Source: Ferrovibrio sp. (GTDB lineage Bacteria; Pseudomonadota; Alphaproteobacteria; Ferrovibrionales; Ferrovibrionaceae). From it: a stretch of DNA of 60,078 nt. The position numbers and the translations under genes are program-made. The notes under the pieces were generated by a model. That model saw only the letters and a list, made by a program, of their open reading frames with translations. It made no database searches and was not told the DNA's origin. Every line of letters begins with the position of its first letter. Positions within the stretch are counted from its first letter, which is position 1. Shown piece after piece: positions 51,712 to 60,078 of this stretch. Location: positions 717,596 through 777,673 of the forward strand of contig NZ_PEKV01000005.1 of NCBI RefSeq assembly GCF_002796975.1, in the 5' to 3' direction.

Positions 51712-52518
51712 TTATTTTTGGGCTTGGATCAGCGCATCCGCCAGCTGCACAAATCCCGTGCCGCCTTCGCCCTCTGTGACAAAGGCGGGCTTGGCTGCGA
51801 TGCGATCCAGGAACGGTCGCACATTGGCCACACCCACGCTCCAGGGGAAATAGCCGAACATCGGCGCATCGTTCGGACTGTCGCCGGCGAACACGATCTG
51901 GTCACGCACGGCATCGAGCTGCAGACCATAGCATTCGTCAAACAGCACCTTCGTCATCGAGAGCTTGTCCCAATGGCCGAACCAGCCGTTGACATGAATC
52001 GAACTGACTTTCGCAGTGGCGCCCGCCGCGTCGAACAGCGCGACGATTTTGTCGATCGCGGCCTGCGGCAGCGGCGGCACGTCCTCGCAGAAATCGACGG
52101 CGAGATCGCATTCGCGATACTGCTGGTCAGACGCCAGCGCCGTGCCCGGCACCTCGCGCAGGATGGTTTCACTCAGGGCAGTCAGCTTGCTTCGCGCAGC
52201 CGCGCGTTCGGCCTCGGTCTGGAAGAAACGCCGCGTCATCTTTTTGGCCGCGCGGTCGTAGCGCATGTAGAGCGCGCCATTCTCGCCGACGATGGCATCC
52301 ACCGGCCAGAATCGCGCGATCAGGTCGCACCAGCCGGCCGGGCGTCCGGTGATCGGGATGACCCTGAAACCGGCAGCCTCCAGCCGCTCCAGCGCCGCAT
52401 AGGCCGCGGCCGGCAGGCGGCCATGCATGGTCAGCGTGTCGTCGATGTCGGTCAGTACGTAGCGGATTCCGCTGCGATTTTCGGGGGTAAAGGCAGACAG
52501 CGGGCGAATATCGGTCAT
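51712..52518 (-). CDS. HAD-superfamily (class IIB) hydrolase
   Basis: A 268-residue phosphatase-like protein. Motif I is YVLTDIDDTLTMHG (nucleophile Asp in DIDDT), motif II is VIPITGRPAGW, and the closing motif is VFAGDSPNDAPMFGYF. The large cap between ENGALYMRYDR and GHWDKLSMTKVL places it in the Cof/MPGP-like IIB group; mannosyl-3-phosphoglycerate or sucrose phosphatases are relatives. The substrate is unknown. Its stop directly abuts the REP repeat. Confidence 0.87.
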   Translation of the reverse strand: MTDIRPLSAFTPENRSGIRYVLTDIDDTLTMHGRLPAAAYAALERLEAAGFRVIPITGRPAGWCDLIARFWPVDAIVGENGALYMRYDRAAKKMTRRFFQTEAERAAARSKLTALSETILREVPGTALASDQQYRECDLAVDFCEDVPPLPQAAIDKIVALFDAAGATAKVSSIHVNGWFGHWDKLSMTKVLFDECYGLQLDAVRDQIVFAGDSPNDAPMFGYFPWSVGVANVRPFLDRIAAKPAFVTEGEGGTGFVQLADALIQAQK

Positions 52519-52649
52519 GGGGCCAGTATACAAATGTCTATGCTGCAAGTGCGAAGAGATTGGTTGTGCAGCGCGCAAACGGGCGGCTATAGTCGCCGCC
52601 ACAAAAAAAACCGTCAACCGCCCGTCGATTCGCCCATAAAGGACCAGCC

Positions 52650-53087
52650 ATGACCTATCAGGCCTTGCACGGCTATTACCTCGAAGACCTGCAGGTCGGT
52701 ATGACGGCAGAGTTCTCCAAGACGGTGAGCGAGGCCGACATCGTCGCCTTTGCCGATGTCTCGGGCGATACCAACCCGGTGCATATGGACGAAGCCTTTG
52801 CGGCCGCGACGCCATTCAAGGGCCGCATCGCCCACGGCATGCTGGGGGCCAGCCTGATCAGCACGGTGCTGGGCACCAAACTGCCCGGCCCGGGCTGCAT
52901 CTATGTCTCGCAGGACCTGCGCTTCAAGGCGCCGGTGCGGATCGGCGATACCGTGGTGGCCAAAGTGACAGTGACGGAAATTGTGCCTGAGAAGCGCCGT
53001 GTGACCTTTGCCTGCGAATGCCGGGTCGGCGATACTGTGGTGATCGACGGCGCCGCCACCATGATGGTCTCCCGCAAGACCAGGTGA
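52650..53087 (+). CDS. MaoC-like (R)-specific enoyl-CoA hydratase
   Basis: A 145-residue single hot-dog-fold hydratase. It has the hydratase-2 motif ADVSGDTNPVHMDEAF followed by FKGRIAHGMLGASLISTVLG, with the catalytic Asp and His in place, and the beta segment VSQDLRFKAPVRIGDTV. PhaJ-type enzymes hydrate crotonyl-CoA to (R)-3-hydroxybutyryl-CoA for polyester synthesis. In an ethylmalonyl-CoA organism this could interconvert (R)-3-hydroxyacyl-CoA and crotonyl-CoA, the substrate of Ccr. AAAGGA precedes the ATG. Confidence 0.88.
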   Translation: MTYQALHGYYLEDLQVGMTAEFSKTVSEADIVAFADVSGDTNPVHMDEAFAAATPFKGRIAHGMLGASLISTVLGTKLPGPGCIYVSQDLRFKAPVRIGDTVVAKVTVTEIVPEKRRVTFACECRVGDTVVIDGAATMMVSRKTR

Positions 53088-53122
53088 GGGGCGCCGGGTC
53101 TTCCCGGAGTTTCACGACCAGC

Positions 53123-54067
53123 ATGCGTCTTCTGCGTTCCAGCGCCAGTTTCCCGCCGGCACTTCGTGGTGCCGTGGCCGCCATCGGCAATTTCGACGGC
53201 GTGCATCTGGGCCATCGCGCCCTGATCAATGCCGTACATGCCGAAGCCGACAGGATCGCCACGCGGTCCGGCGAAGCGTGTCCGCGTGCGGTGATCACCT
53301 TCGAGCCGCATCCGCGCCGCTTCTTTGTGCCCAACTCGCCGCCCTTCCGGCTCGATGCGCTGGAGACCAAGGCGCGCATCCTCGGCGATCTGGGGATCAA
53401 GGCCACGCTGGCGCTGCCTTTCGATGCTGCATTGGCAGCGCAGTCACCGCAGGATTTCGTCGATCATATCCTGGCCCGCGATCTCGGCCTCAGCCATGTC
53501 GTGGTCGGCTATGACTTCACCTTCGGCAAGGCGCGGTCGGGCAACACCGACCTGCTGCGCGACCTCGGCGCCAAGCACAGGATCGGCGTGACGGTGGTTT
53601 CGCCGCAGGGTGATGGCGAGGTGTTTTCGTCCAGTCGTGTGCGGCGTCTGCTCGAAGCCGGTGAACAGGCGGAAGCCAACCGCATTCTCGGCCGGCCCTG
53701 GGAAGTGGTCGGCATCGTCGAGCATGGCGACAAGCGCGGCCGCGAGCTGGGCTATCCGACCGCCAATGTGGCGCTCACAGATTTCCAGGTGCCGAAATTC
53801 GGCATCTATGCTGTGCGTTGTGTGCTGGACGGCGAAGTGCATGACGGCGTCGCCAGCCTCGGCATCCGGCCGACTTTCGCGGACCAGACCGGTGTGAAGC
53901 TGGAAGTGTATCTGTTCGATTTCAGCGGCGATCTGTATGAGCGTTCGTTGCGCGTGGAGTTCCACGCCTTCCTGCGCCCCGAACTGAAATACGAAGGCCC
54001 CGAGCCGCTCAAGCGCCAGATCGCGGCGGATGTGGAAGCGGCGAAGGCTGTGATGGCGCGGCAATAG
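53123..54067 (+). CDS. ribF: Bifunctional riboflavin kinase/FAD synthetase
   Basis: Phosphorylates riboflavin to FMN and adenylylates it to FAD. The 314-residue protein has the N-terminal adenylyltransferase domain with AIGNFDGVHLGHRALI (H-x-G-H) and VVGYDFTFGKARSG. Its C-terminal kinase domain has GRPWEVVGIVEHGDKRG, RELGYPTANVAL (PTAN) and LRPELKYEGPEPLKRQI. The ATG at 53123 gives the standard start of the domain. ileS and lspA follow after a repeat-rich gap, the common ribF-ileS-lspA order interrupted here by a DUF559 gene. Confidence 0.96.
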   Translation: MRLLRSSASFPPALRGAVAAIGNFDGVHLGHRALINAVHAEADRIATRSGEACPRAVITFEPHPRRFFVPNSPPFRLDALETKARILGDLGIKATLALPFDAALAAQSPQDFVDHILARDLGLSHVVVGYDFTFGKARSGNTDLLRDLGAKHRIGVTVVSPQGDGEVFSSSRVRRLLEAGEQAEANRILGRPWEVVGIVEHGDKRGRELGYPTANVALTDFQVPKFGIYAVRCVLDGEVHDGVASLGIRPTFADQTGVKLEVYLFDFSGDLYERSLRVEFHAFLRPELKYEGPEPLKRQIAADVEAAKAVMARQ

Positions 54068-54091
54068 CTCAAGCGCCAACCGCACATACTC

Positions 54092-54113
54092 CGTCGTCCC
54101 CGCGAAAGCGGCA
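54092..54113. repeat. Partial REP unit
   Basis: CCGTCGTCCCCGCGAAAGCG, half of the REP family seen at 51642-51711. It lies between ribF and the larger palindromic repeat and looks interrupted by it. Confidence 0.65.
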
Positions 54114-54125
54114 GGAATCTTAAGA

Positions 54126-54249
54126 CCCTCACCCTCCCGCTGACGCGGGGCCCTCCCTCTCCCATTGCATGGGCGAGGGTAAGTTACGCCCCTCGCCCGC
54201 GGTAGCGGGAGAGGGAGGGGCCCATCGCTTTGCGATGGGAGGGTGAGGG
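54126..54249. repeat. Palindromic CCCTCACCCTCCC repeat, copy 2 (left of DUF559 gene)
   Basis: A 124-base unit with perfect 13-bp terminal inverted repeats: CCCTCACCCTCCC at 54126-54138 and its complement at 54237-54249. Its internal palindromes include CTCTCCCATTGCATGGGCGAG, CCTCGCCCGCGGTAGCGGGAG and CCCATCGC-TTT-GCGATGGG. It ends 22 bases before the DUF559 start. Confidence 0.92.
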
Positions 54250-54271
54250 GCTTTCTTGCTACTCTTCAGCC

Positions 54272-54595
54272 ATGCCGAACGCCCGCACTCTCTGCAAATC
54301 GATGACCGATGCTGAGCGACGGCTATGGTCACTGCTGCGCGACCGGCAACTGGGCGGGCATAAATTTCGCCGCCAGCATCCGCTTGGTTCCTATGTGCTG
54401 GATTTCGCCTGTGTCGGTCAGCAGCTCGCCGTCGAAGTCGATGGCGGACAACATGCCAACAGCGAACATGACCGTCAGCGGACGAGTTGGCTGGAAGAGC
54501 AGGGCTGGCGGGTGCTTCGGTTCTGGAACAACGAGGTGCTGACCAATGCCGAGGGCGTTATCCGGCGCATTGCGGAGGCATTGCGAGAATCGTAA
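54272..54595 (+). CDS. DUF559 endonuclease-like protein
   Basis: A 107-residue protein of the DUF559 family, related to very-short-patch-repair-type restriction-fold nucleases. It has MTDAERRLWSLLRDRQLGGH, KFRRQHPLGSYVLDFACVGQ (catalytic Asp in VLDF), QLAVEVDGGQH (acidic and metal-binding residues) and a closing WRVLRFWNNEVLTNAEGV. The function is unproven; DNA cleavage is inferred from the fold. Copies of one palindromic repeat family lie directly on both sides (22 bases before and 2 bases after). It sits inside the otherwise conserved ribF-ileS interval, so it was probably inserted. Confidence 0.88.
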   Translation: MPNARTLCKSMTDAERRLWSLLRDRQLGGHKFRRQHPLGSYVLDFACVGQQLAVEVDGGQHANSEHDRQRTSWLEEQGWRVLRFWNNEVLTNAEGVIRRIAEALRES

Positions 54596-54597
54596 GG

Positions 54598-54704
54598 CCC
54601 TCACCCCAACCCTCTCCCGCAAGCGGGAGAGGGAGTTTTTTCATTGCCCTCGCCCGCGATAGCGGGAGAGGGAGGGGCCCGGCCGAAGGCTGGGAGGGTG
54701 AGGG
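54598..54704. repeat. Palindromic CCCTCACCC repeat, copy 3 (right of DUF559 gene)
   Basis: A 107-base unit starting CCCTCACCCCAACCCTCTCCC and ending GGGAGGGTGAGGG (54692-54704). Its internal hairpins include CTCTCCCGCAAGCGGGAGAG and CCTCGCCCGCGATAGCGGGAG. GAGTTTTTTC after its first hairpin could terminate the DUF559 transcript. Confidence 0.9.
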
Positions 54705-54888
54705 CTGCCTCGACAGTCCCCGGCCCAAATGCTAAATCATCGCCATGCTTGGGCAATTCGCCATATCTGCGGCCTCTGAGCCATTGCGAATTAGCGGCCC
54801 GGTCCTTTTCTAAGGCCCGGGATATCCTCGACTTTTCCTGAAATTCCGCGCCGCCGCACATGGCCTGGTGCGCCACCCGAGTTGAGCC

Positions 54889-57717
54889 ATGACCACCGAC
54901 TACCGTTCCACCGTTTTCCTGCCGACCACCGATTTCCCGATGAAGGCCGGCCTGCCGGCCAAGGAGCCGGAAATCCTCGCCCGCTGGGAGAAGATCGGCC
55001 TCTACGAAAAGCTGCGCGCCGATTCAAAGGGTCGCGAGCTGTTCGTGCTGCATGACGGCCCGCCCTATGCCAACGGCAACCTGCATATCGGCCACGCGCT
55101 CAACAAGATCCTGAAAGACGTGATCAACCGCTCGCGGCAGATGATGGGCTTCGATGCCAATTACGTGCCGGGCTGGGACTGCCACGGCCTGCCGATCGAA
55201 TGGAAGATCGAGGAAAAATACCGTGCCGCCGGCAAGAACAAGGACGAAGTGCCGATCGACGAGTTCCGCAAGGAATGCCGCGATTTCGCCGATCACTGGA
55301 TCGGCGTGCAGCGCGAGGAGTTCAAGCGGCTCGGCGTGATCGGCGACTGGAAGAAGCCGTACACCACCATGAGCTTCGCCGCCGAAGCCCAGATCGTGCG
55401 CGAGATCCAGAAATTCCTGATGAACGGCGGGCTGTTCAAGGGCTCGAAGCCGGTGATGTGGTCGATCGTCGAACGCACCGCGCTGGCCGAAGCCGAGGTC
55501 GAGTATCACGAGCACACATCCTCCACCATCTTCGTGAAGTTCCCGGTGGTGAAGAGCAACGCCAAGGCAGCCGAAGGCGCCAGCGTGGTGATCTGGACCA
55601 CCACGCCCTGGACCATGCCGGGCAACCGCGCCATCGCCGCCGCCAAGGATGCCGAATACGTCCGCCTGCGCGTCGATGCCGTCGGCGAAAAGACGCTGGC
55701 CAGGGTCGGCGACGAAGTGATCATCGCGAAAGACCTGATCGAAAGCGTGAGCAAAGCCTGCGCCATCGAGGGCAGCAGCGTGCTCGCCACGCTGAAGGGC
55801 GAGGATCTGGCTAGCACGATCTGCGCGCATCCGCTGCGCGGCAAGGGTTACGAATACGACGTGCCGGTGCTGTTCGGCGATTTCGTCACGCTCGATGCCG
55901 GCACCGGCTTTGTGCATATCGCGCCGGGCCATGGCGCCGATGACTACAATCTCGGCACCGCCAACGGCATTGAAGTGCCGCACACTGTGGATGCCGATGG
56001 CAGCTATTTCCGCCATGTGCCGATCTTCGGCGGCGACAAGCCGGCCCGCGTGCTGGACGATTCCGGCAAAGAGGGTGACGCCAACGGTCGCGTGATCGCC
56101 ACGCTGATCGAGGCCAACGGCCTGCTCGGCAAGGGGCGTTTGCGGCACCAGTATCCGCATTCCTGGCGCTCGAAGGCGCCGCTGATCTTCCGCAACACGC
56201 CGCAGTGGTTCATCTCGATGACCACCAACGATTTGCGCAAGAAGGCGCTGGCCGCCATCGACGCCACCGAGTTCTATCCGGCCGGCGGTCGCAATCGTCT
56301 CTATGCGATGATCGAGCAGCGTCCGGATTGGGTGATCAGCCGTCAGCGCGCCTGGGGCGTGCCGATTGCGATCTTCGAGAACAAGGAAACCGGCGAGCTG
56401 CTGCGCGACGAGGAAGTGAACGAGCGTATCGTGGAAGCCTGTCTCAAAGGCGGCGCCGATGCCTGGTTCACCGCCCAGCCGGCCGACTTCCTTGGCAACA
56501 AGTACAATCCGTCCGACTGGAAGATGGTGACCGACATTCTCGATGTCTGGTTCGACTCCGGCTCGACCCACAGCTTCGTGCTGGAGCAGCGCCCCGACCT
56601 GAAATGGCCGGCCTCACTGTATCTCGAAGGTTCCGACCAGCATCGCGGCTGGTTCCATTCCTCGCTGCTGGAAAGCTGCGGCACGCGCGGCCGCGCGCCC
56701 TACGATGCCGTGCTGACGCATGGCTTCACGCTGGACGAGAAGGGCCGCAAGATGTCCAAGTCGCTCGGCAATACCACCGAGCCGCAGGACGTGATCAAGC
56801 AGTCGGGCGCCGACATCCTGCGCCTGTGGGTGGTGTCGTCGGATTACTCCGACGATCTCAGCGTCGGCAAGACCATCATCCAGGCGCAGTCGGACGCCTA
56901 TCGCCGCCTGCGCAACACGCTGCGCTACCTGCTCGGCAATCTCGCCGGCTTCCAGGAAGCCGAGCGCCTGCCGCATGCGCAGATGCCGGAACTGGAGCGC
57001 TGGGTGCTGCATCGCCTGGCCGAACTTGGCACCATCGTGCGCGAAAGCTGCGAGCAGTACGATTTCCATCGCATGTATGTGGCGATCTACAATTTCTGCG
57101 CCGTCGATCTATCGGGCTTCTATTTCGACATCCGCAAGGACGCGCTCTATTGCGACGCGCCGACCAGCATTCGCCGCCGCGCCGCGCGCACCGTGCTGGA
57201 TCACCTGTTCGATTGCCTGGTGAAATGGCTGGCGCCCTTCATCAGCTTCACCGCGGAAGAAGTCTGGCTGACGCGCTACCCGTCGGAAGACGGCAGCGTG
57301 CATCGCGAACTGTTCCCGACCATCCCGTCCGAATGGCTGGATGCGGCGCTGGGTGCCAAGTGGGACCGTGTGCGCCGCGTGCGTCGTGCCGTCACCGGCG
57401 CGCTGGAGATCGAACGCGCCGAGAAGCGCATCGGCGCCAGCCTGCAGGCCAGCCCGACGGTCTATGTCGTGCCGGAAGACAAGGCGGCGCTGGAAGGCAT
57501 CGATTTCGCCGAGATCTGCATCACCTCCAGCATCAACCTGCAGGTCGGCGACGGTCCGGCCAATGCCTTCCGCACCGACGACGCCAAGGGCGTGGCCGTG
57601 GTGCCGCAGCAGGCCTCGGGCCTGAAATGCGAGCGCTGCTGGCAGGTGCTGGAGGAAGTCGGCCATGTGAAGGGCCACAGCGACCTATGCAAGCGCTGCG
57701 CTGAAGCGGTGGCGTGA
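54889..57717 (+). CDS. ileS: Isoleucyl-tRNA synthetase
   Basis: Charges tRNA-Ile and edits misactivated valine. The 942-residue class I synthetase has HIGH at residues 66-69 (YANGNLHIGHALNKIL), the editing domain opening VVIWTTTPWTMPGNRAI, WFDSGSTHSFVLEQ, KMSKS near residue 621 ([10 protein letters not shown]), and the C-terminal zinc finger CERCWQVLEEVG...CKRCAEAV. Length is normal. Its TGA overlaps the ATG of lspA. The protein is housekeeping, and the zinc finger marks it as the usual bacterial type rather than the mupirocin-resistant one. Confidence 0.98.
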   Translation: MTTDYRSTVFLPTTDFPMKAGLPAKEPEILARWEKIGLYEKLRADSKGRELFVLHDGPPYANGNLHIGHALNKILKDVINRSRQMMGFDANYVPGWDCHGLPIEWKIEEKYRAAGKNKDEVPIDEFRKECRDFADHWIGVQREEFKRLGVIGDWKKPYTTMSFAAEAQIVREIQKFLMNGGLFKGSKPVMWSIVERTALAEAEVEYHEHTSSTIFVKFPVVKSNAKAAEGASVVIWTTTPWTMPGNRAIAAAKDAEYVRLRVDAVGEKTLARVGDEVIIAKDLIESVSKACAIEGSSVLATLKGEDLASTICAHPLRGKGYEYDVPVLFGDFVTLDAGTGFVHIAPGHGADDYNLGTANGIEVPHTVDADGSYFRHVPIFGGDKPARVLDDSGKEGDANGRVIATLIEANGLLGKGRLRHQYPHSWRSKAPLIFRNTPQWFISMTTNDLRKKALAAIDATEFYPAGGRNRLYAMIEQRPDWVISRQRAWGVPIAIFENKETGELLRDEEVNERIVEACLKGGADAWFTAQPADFLGNKYNPSDWKMVTDILDVWFDSGSTHSFVLEQRPDLKWPASLYLEGSDQHRGWFHSSLLESCGTRGRAPYDAVLTHGFTLDEKGRKMSKSLGNTTEPQDVIKQSGADILRLWVVSSDYSDDLSVGKTIIQAQSDAYRRLRNTLRYLLGNLAGFQEAERLPHAQMPELERWVLHRLAELGTIVRESCEQYDFHRMYVAIYNFCAVDLSGFYFDIRKDALYCDAPTSIRRRAARTVLDHLFDCLVKWLAPFISFTAEEVWLTRYPSEDGSVHRELFPTIPSEWLDAALGAKWDRVRRVRRAVTGALEIERAEKRIGASLQASPTVYVVPEDKAALEGIDFAEICITSSINLQVGDGPANAFRTDDAKGVAVVPQQASGLKCERCWQVLEEVGHVKGHSDLCKRCAEAVA

Positions 57718-58190
57718 TGCGAATTTCTCTCTACGGGCTGCTGGTCGCGGTCGGCATTCTCATTGCCGACCAGATCAGCAAGCTGTTTTTCCTCGGCCTG
57801 ATGCAGCAGAACCCGGCCGGTATTACCGTCGCGCCGTTCTTCAACCTGGTGATGGTGTGGAATACCGGTGTCAGCTTCGGCCTGTTCAGCGAAGACAGCG
57901 CCAGCCGCAGCTGGACGCTGGTGGCGGTCGCTGCCGGCGTGCTGGTCTGGCTCGGCTGGTGGCTGTGGCGCGCGCATTCCCGGCTGGTAGCCGTGGCGCT
58001 CGGCATGATCATCGGCGGCGCCATCGGCAATGTGATCGACCGCTACCGCTTCGGCGCGGTGTTCGACTTCCTCGATTTCCATGCCTTCGGCTGGCACTGG
58101 CCGGCTTTCAACGTCGCAGATAGCGGTATCGTGATCGGCGTGCTGCTCCTGCTCGTCGACGGCTTCCGGCCCCAGAAAACAGCAGATTAA
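57717..58190 (+). CDS. lspA: Lipoprotein signal peptidase (signal peptidase II)
   Basis: Membrane aspartyl protease that cuts signal peptides from prolipoproteins. The 157-residue protein has four hydrophobic helices and the catalytic pair: the Asp in GNVIDRYRFGAVFDFLDFH and the Asp in AFNVADSGIVIG. The start ATG overlaps the ileS stop (ATGA), the usual ileS-lspA coupling; a GTG one codon earlier is less likely. Some 230 bases without a clear gene follow. Confidence 0.96.
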   Translation: MRISLYGLLVAVGILIADQISKLFFLGLMQQNPAGITVAPFFNLVMVWNTGVSFGLFSEDSASRSWTLVAVAAGVLVWLGWWLWRAHSRLVAVALGMIIGGAIGNVIDRYRFGAVFDFLDFHAFGWHWPAFNVADSGIVIGVLLLLVDGFRPQKTAD

Positions 58191-58423
58191 GACGCCGATC
58201 AGGCCCGCTCGCTACCTTCGGTAGTTGTTATGTCGATTCATTGCGCCCGAGCGCGAATGGTGGCAGCATCGCCCTCGAAGATGATGTGTGGGGCGAGAGG
58301 CGGGATGCTTCGGTCGGGGTGGACCGGACGGCAAGACCGGTCCGTGACAGGGGACGTGACGAGCCGCAGCCGGATGCCGGCCGCGTCGTCGGCTGCCGCA
58401 AAACGTCTCACCGATGGCGACGC

Positions 58424-60078
<1,655 letters not shown>

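Noticed and set aside
48749..54704. Repeated palindromes considered as a CRISPR array
   Set aside because: The copies are kilobases apart, are themselves palindromic, are not separated by uniform spacers, and there are no cas genes.

Overview
The window looks like the chromosome of a GC-rich, flagellated alphaproteobacterium, probably a Rhodospirillales-type lineage; I cannot fix the genus. Supporting signs are the C-minus (zinc-free) ribosomal protein L36, the split glycine decarboxylase GcvPA/GcvPB, the ethylmalonyl-CoA pathway trio (crotonyl-CoA carboxylase/reductase, methylsuccinyl-CoA dehydrogenase, ethylmalonyl-CoA mutase), a sigma-54-type promoter in front of flagellar hook genes, a HIG1 protein and abundant short palindromic intergenic repeats. 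Nearly all of the window is ordinary, densely packed core genome; I saw no rRNA, tRNA or CRISPR array.

Layout. 1-3.7 kb: sodB (cut by the left edge), hisI, an Fe-S scaffold-like gene, and cysS-sufE. 3.8-7.8 kb: flgE-flgK-flgL, read leftwards from a textbook -24/-12 promoter. 8-10.2 kb: cobalamin adenosyltransferase, HIG1 protein, ArsR regulator, a threonine-dehydratase-like PLP enzyme. 10.2-15.6 kb: ethylmalonyl-CoA block, with mcd and ccr on the minus strand diverging from ecm. 15.6-19.5 kb: two membrane proteins, a sugar-kinase-like protein whose motifs are in circularly permuted order, a MscS channel and a VOC protein. 19.6-24.35 kb: the gcvT-gcvH-gcvPA-gcvPB operon behind a tandem glycine riboswitch and ending in a strong terminator. 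24.5-28.6 kb: Mpo1-like protein, cyclase-family hydrolase plus a TPP enzyme, and cheW.

28.63-36.13 kb is foreign: a ~7.5-kb segment between cheW and its apparent terminator, bounded by a perfect 12-bp terminal inverted repeat (TGGTAATTGCCA) with a 4-bp flanking direct repeat (TTTC). Several further copies of the end motif sit inside each end, more on the right than the left, as in Tn7/Mu/Tn5053-type transposon ends. It carries three overlapping genes for a membrane-anchored TerB-domain protein, a BrxD-like ATPase and an Lhr-like helicase. This is the composition of the Shango anti-phage system. Beside them are two apparently damaged genes (a VWA-like protein lacking its N-terminus and a truncated membrane protein). 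No transposase is visible inside, so it looks like a defence-carrying element that is non-autonomous or has lost its mobility genes.

36.2-45.5 kb: MFS exporter, a chemoreceptor ending in a CheR/CheB-docking-like pentapeptide, rpmJ, and a glycolate oxidase operon (FadR-type regulator, glcD, glcE, glcF) with a perfect inverted-repeat operator over the regulator's start. 45.5-54.6 kb: small enzymes and regulators, including LMW phosphatase, rlmJ, a secreted glutathione peroxidase, a TipF-like degenerate EAL protein, PhaJ-like hydratase, ribF and a DUF559 nuclease sandwiched between two copies of a palindromic repeat. 54.9-60 kb: ileS-lspA and the start of a PAS sensor histidine kinase cut by the right edge.

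Metabolically, the ethylmalonyl-CoA enzymes with their B12 adenosyltransferase, the glycolate oxidase and the glycine cleavage system suggest an organism that assimilates C2 compounds and oxidises glycolate and glycine. flgEKL, cheW, the chemoreceptor and the TipF-like protein reflect a motile lifestyle.
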